Positions 5,006 through 6,360 of a stretch of 6,360 nucleotides of DNA are shown in pieces. The stretch is from the NCBI GenBank assembly GCA_021804195.1, contig JAJZKJ010000134.1, positions 1-6,360 of the forward strand, read 5' to 3'. The position numbers were made by a program, and so were the translations under genes. Origin of the DNA: Acidobacteriota bacterium. Its GTDB lineage: Bacteria > Planctomycetota > Phycisphaerae > WQYP01 > JAJZKJ01. How positions within the stretch are numbered: the first letter of the stretch is position 1; each line of letters begins with the position of its first letter. The notes under the pieces were generated by a model. The model saw only the letters and a list, made by a program, of their open reading frames with translations. It searched no databases and had not been told where the DNA came from.

Positions 5006-5968
5006 ATGAGCGACGAAACGCAACAACATCCCATTGAATCAGGTACTGCAACGGCAACTTCGCCTGAAGCCGCAGCATCGGCTTTGCGCGGCGATTATCG
5101 CGTGGAGCTAGACAACTACAACGGCCCGCTGGAACTGCTGCTGTACCTTATTAAAAAAGAAGAAGTGGATATTCACGATATCCCCATTGCACGCATCACG
5201 CAGCAATATCTGGCCCACGTGGAACTGATTCGGCGGATAGACATCAACCTCGCCGGTGATTTTTTGGTCATGGCCGCTACGCTTCTGGAAATCAAGAGCC
5301 GCATGCTCGCTCCGCGGCCGCCGGCAGAACCGGGGGAAATCGCCGGCTCGGTGGAAGACCTCGCCGACCCGCGGCAGCAGCTTGTGCAGCAGTTGTTGGC
5401 ATACAAGCAATATAAGGATGCCGCCGACGACTTGCGGCGTCGCAGCAGTGCGGAACAGCAGCGCTTTCCGCGGGCGGTGCGGCGCGTGGCGGGCAAGGCT
5501 CCGCTCGACCTGGATGATCTGAATTTATTTCTGCTGATAGATTCGTTTAATGCCATCATGGCCAGCGTAGGTCACTCGGCCTTTGGCCACGAGGTAACGC
5601 TGGATGACACGCCCATCAGCCTGCACCAGGCGGATATTTTAGATCGGCTCTCACGTGAAGGTCCGGTAACGCTGCAGGACATGTTTGCCGGACGCAAAAA
5701 TCGCGGTGAAATGATCGGTCTATTTCTGGCTATGCTGGAATTGATTCGCCTGAAGCAATTGCGGGTAGAACAGCCCGAAGCATTAGGCCCGCTGATGCTG
5801 TCGCTGGCGCCGCCCGGCGAGACACCGGTAACGCCGTCGGCGGATCAGCCAGCGGTCGGCAGCGCCGCCGATACAGTATCGGCAATCGAAGGCGGTGCTG
5901 CCGCCAATGCGCCGTCTGCGGCCGATGCGTCCGGCCCAGCCGAAATTACTGACGCAACATTGCAATAG
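5006..5968 (+). CDS. scpA: ScpA, segregation and condensation protein A (kleisin)
   Basis: ScpA is the kleisin subunit that bridges the two SMC heads and, with ScpB, forms the SMC-ScpAB condensin needed for chromosome compaction and segregation. The product is 320 residues. The N-terminal SMC-neck-binding region is clear at 31-70: YRVELDNYNGPLELLLYLI, then KKEEVDIHDIPIARITQQYL. It is followed by GDFLVMAATLLEIKSRMLAPR (84-104). The C-terminal winged helix that contacts the SMC cap is at about 205-256 (VTLQDMFAGR, GLFLAMLELIRLKQLRVEQ). An Ala/Pro/Ser-rich tail of about 55 residues makes it longer than the usual 240-270. ATG 5006 is preferred; the frame is open to TTG 4940 but that extension has no family resemblance or ribosome site. 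No Shine-Dalgarno precedes 5006. scpB, a common neighbour, is not next to it. The identification is strong. Confidence 0.95.
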   Translation: MSDETQQHPIESGTATATSPEAAASALRGDYRVELDNYNGPLELLLYLIKKEEVDIHDIPIARITQQYLAHVELIRRIDINLAGDFLVMAATLLEIKSRMLAPRPPAEPGEIAGSVEDLADPRQQLVQQLLAYKQYKDAADDLRRRSSAEQQRFPRAVRRVAGKAPLDLDDLNLFLLIDSFNAIMASVGHSAFGHEVTLDDTPISLHQADILDRLSREGPVTLQDMFAGRKNRGEMIGLFLAMLELIRLKQLRVEQPEALGPLMLSLAPPGETPVTPSADQPAVGSAADTVSAIEGGAAANAPSAADASGPAEITDATLQ

Positions 5969-6000
5969 CCGTTCGGCGGCGGCGTTAACATCTTTCAGCC

Positions 6001-6027
6001 GGCAATCGCCTGTCTGCGGGCGATGCC
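6001..6027 (+). terminator. Imperfect hairpin downstream of scpA
   Basis: GGCAATCGCC (6001-6010) pairs with GGCGATGCC (6019-6027) with one bulged A and an eight-base loop. It lies in the 95-base gap between scpA and the SIMPL gene. No T-run follows, so it may be a weak terminator or a processing site rather than a true stop. Confidence 0.3.
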
Positions 6028-6063
6028 GCCGGATGAATTGCATGCTTTTACAGGAGACCGGTC

Positions 6064-6360
6064 ATGGAAGACCCACAACGAGCAGGCGCAGCGGCGCCGA
6101 CCGGCTTGGCGCTGCCGGCCCGCGTGGTGGTAACGTTTAAGGCGGGCATCATGTTCGCCTTGGCCAATATTATTTGCGTCGTTATTGCGGTGCTTGCTTA
6201 TACGCACGTGCATCGCGCGGTAAACACCATTGACGTTACCGGCTCAGCTGAAAGGCAAATCGTCTCCAATTTGATCATCTGGCAGGCCACAGTAGCAGCG
6301 CAGTCGCCGCAGCTTAAAACCGCTTATGATCAGCTTTCGGCGGCCATGACCGCCACAAAG
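6064..6360 (+). CDS. SIMPL-domain (DUF541/YggE-like) protein, N-terminal part, cut by window edge
   Basis: The first 99 codons of a membrane-anchored SIMPL-domain protein. Residues 1-20 are polar or Ala-rich and probably cytoplasmic. About 22-46 form one strongly hydrophobic helix (IMFALANIICVVIAVLAY), with no signal-peptidase site evident, so it is likely a membrane anchor with the rest outside the membrane. The SIMPL domain begins with NTIDVTGSAERQIVSNLIIW, then QATVAAQSPQLKTAYDQL. This matches the family start (VTGSA....V.SDL..W...V.......AY..L). The biochemical role of the family is not well defined; YggE has been linked to oxidative stress. ATG 6064 is supported by AGGAG at 6052-6056, seven bases upstream. 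It follows scpA by 95 bases on the same strand and may be cotranscribed or separately initiated. The 3' end is outside the window. Confidence 0.8.
   Translation, partial: MEDPQRAGAAAPTGLALPARVVVTFKAGIMFALANIICVVIAVLAYTHVHRAVNTIDVTGSAERQIVSNLIIWQATVAAQSPQLKTAYDQLSAAMTATK

Noticed and set aside
4716..5078. Short open frames on both strands in the Bax inhibitor-scpA gap
   Set aside because: No ribosome sites, Cys/Arg/Pro-rich unlike the neighbouring proteins, and they overlap promoter signals or scpA.
5173..5559. A 128-codon open frame on - within scpA
   Set aside because: Antisense shadow of a conserved gene; Ser/Arg/Cys-rich with no domain.

Overview
This is a bacterial chromosomal segment with moderately high G+C and dense, ordinary gene spacing. 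No rRNA, tRNA, CRISPR array or insertion sequence is visible. Taxonomy cannot be fixed from the window. The style (divergent Rnf-like proteins, Ala/Pro-rich linkers and tails, weak or absent Shine-Dalgarno sequences before some starts) would suit a planctomycete or relative, but that is only an impression.

Layout from left to right: (1) the 3' part of a Nudix hydrolase on + (2-367), converging on (2) a CHAD-domain gene on - (about 1287 down to 408) that is broken by a +1 frameshift near 657-676. (3) Upstream of it on the same strand lie an NqrB/RnfD-family membrane protein (2567-1365) and an RnfC-like iron-sulfur protein (3748-2564). Their stop and start codons overlap as ATGA. (4) Next is a Bax inhibitor-1/YbhL-family membrane protein on - (4658-3939). 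(5) A 347-base divergent intergenic region holds a reasonable promoter for the Bax inhibitor gene, a triple direct repeat and a small G+C-rich hairpin. (6) On + follow scpA (5006-5968), encoding the kleisin subunit of the bacterial SMC condensin, and (7) the start of a SIMPL-domain membrane-anchored protein that runs off the right edge (6064-6360).

The most unusual part is the rnfC-rnfD pair. Both proteins keep the family fold and the RnfC homologue keeps both [4Fe-4S] cysteine motifs. However, the RnfC homologue lacks the usual N-terminal domain and the Gly-rich FMN/NADH motifs, and the RnfD homologue appears to have Val where the covalent-FMN threonine should be. No rnfG, rnfE, rnfA or rnfB lies beside them. 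This looks like a reduced, divergent Rnf-derived module whose electron donor and acceptor cannot be read from the window. The gene that follows it encodes a CHAD (polyphosphate-binding type) protein. The other genes (Nudix, Bax inhibitor, scpA, SIMPL) look like ordinary housekeeping or accessory genes with no obvious common pathway.
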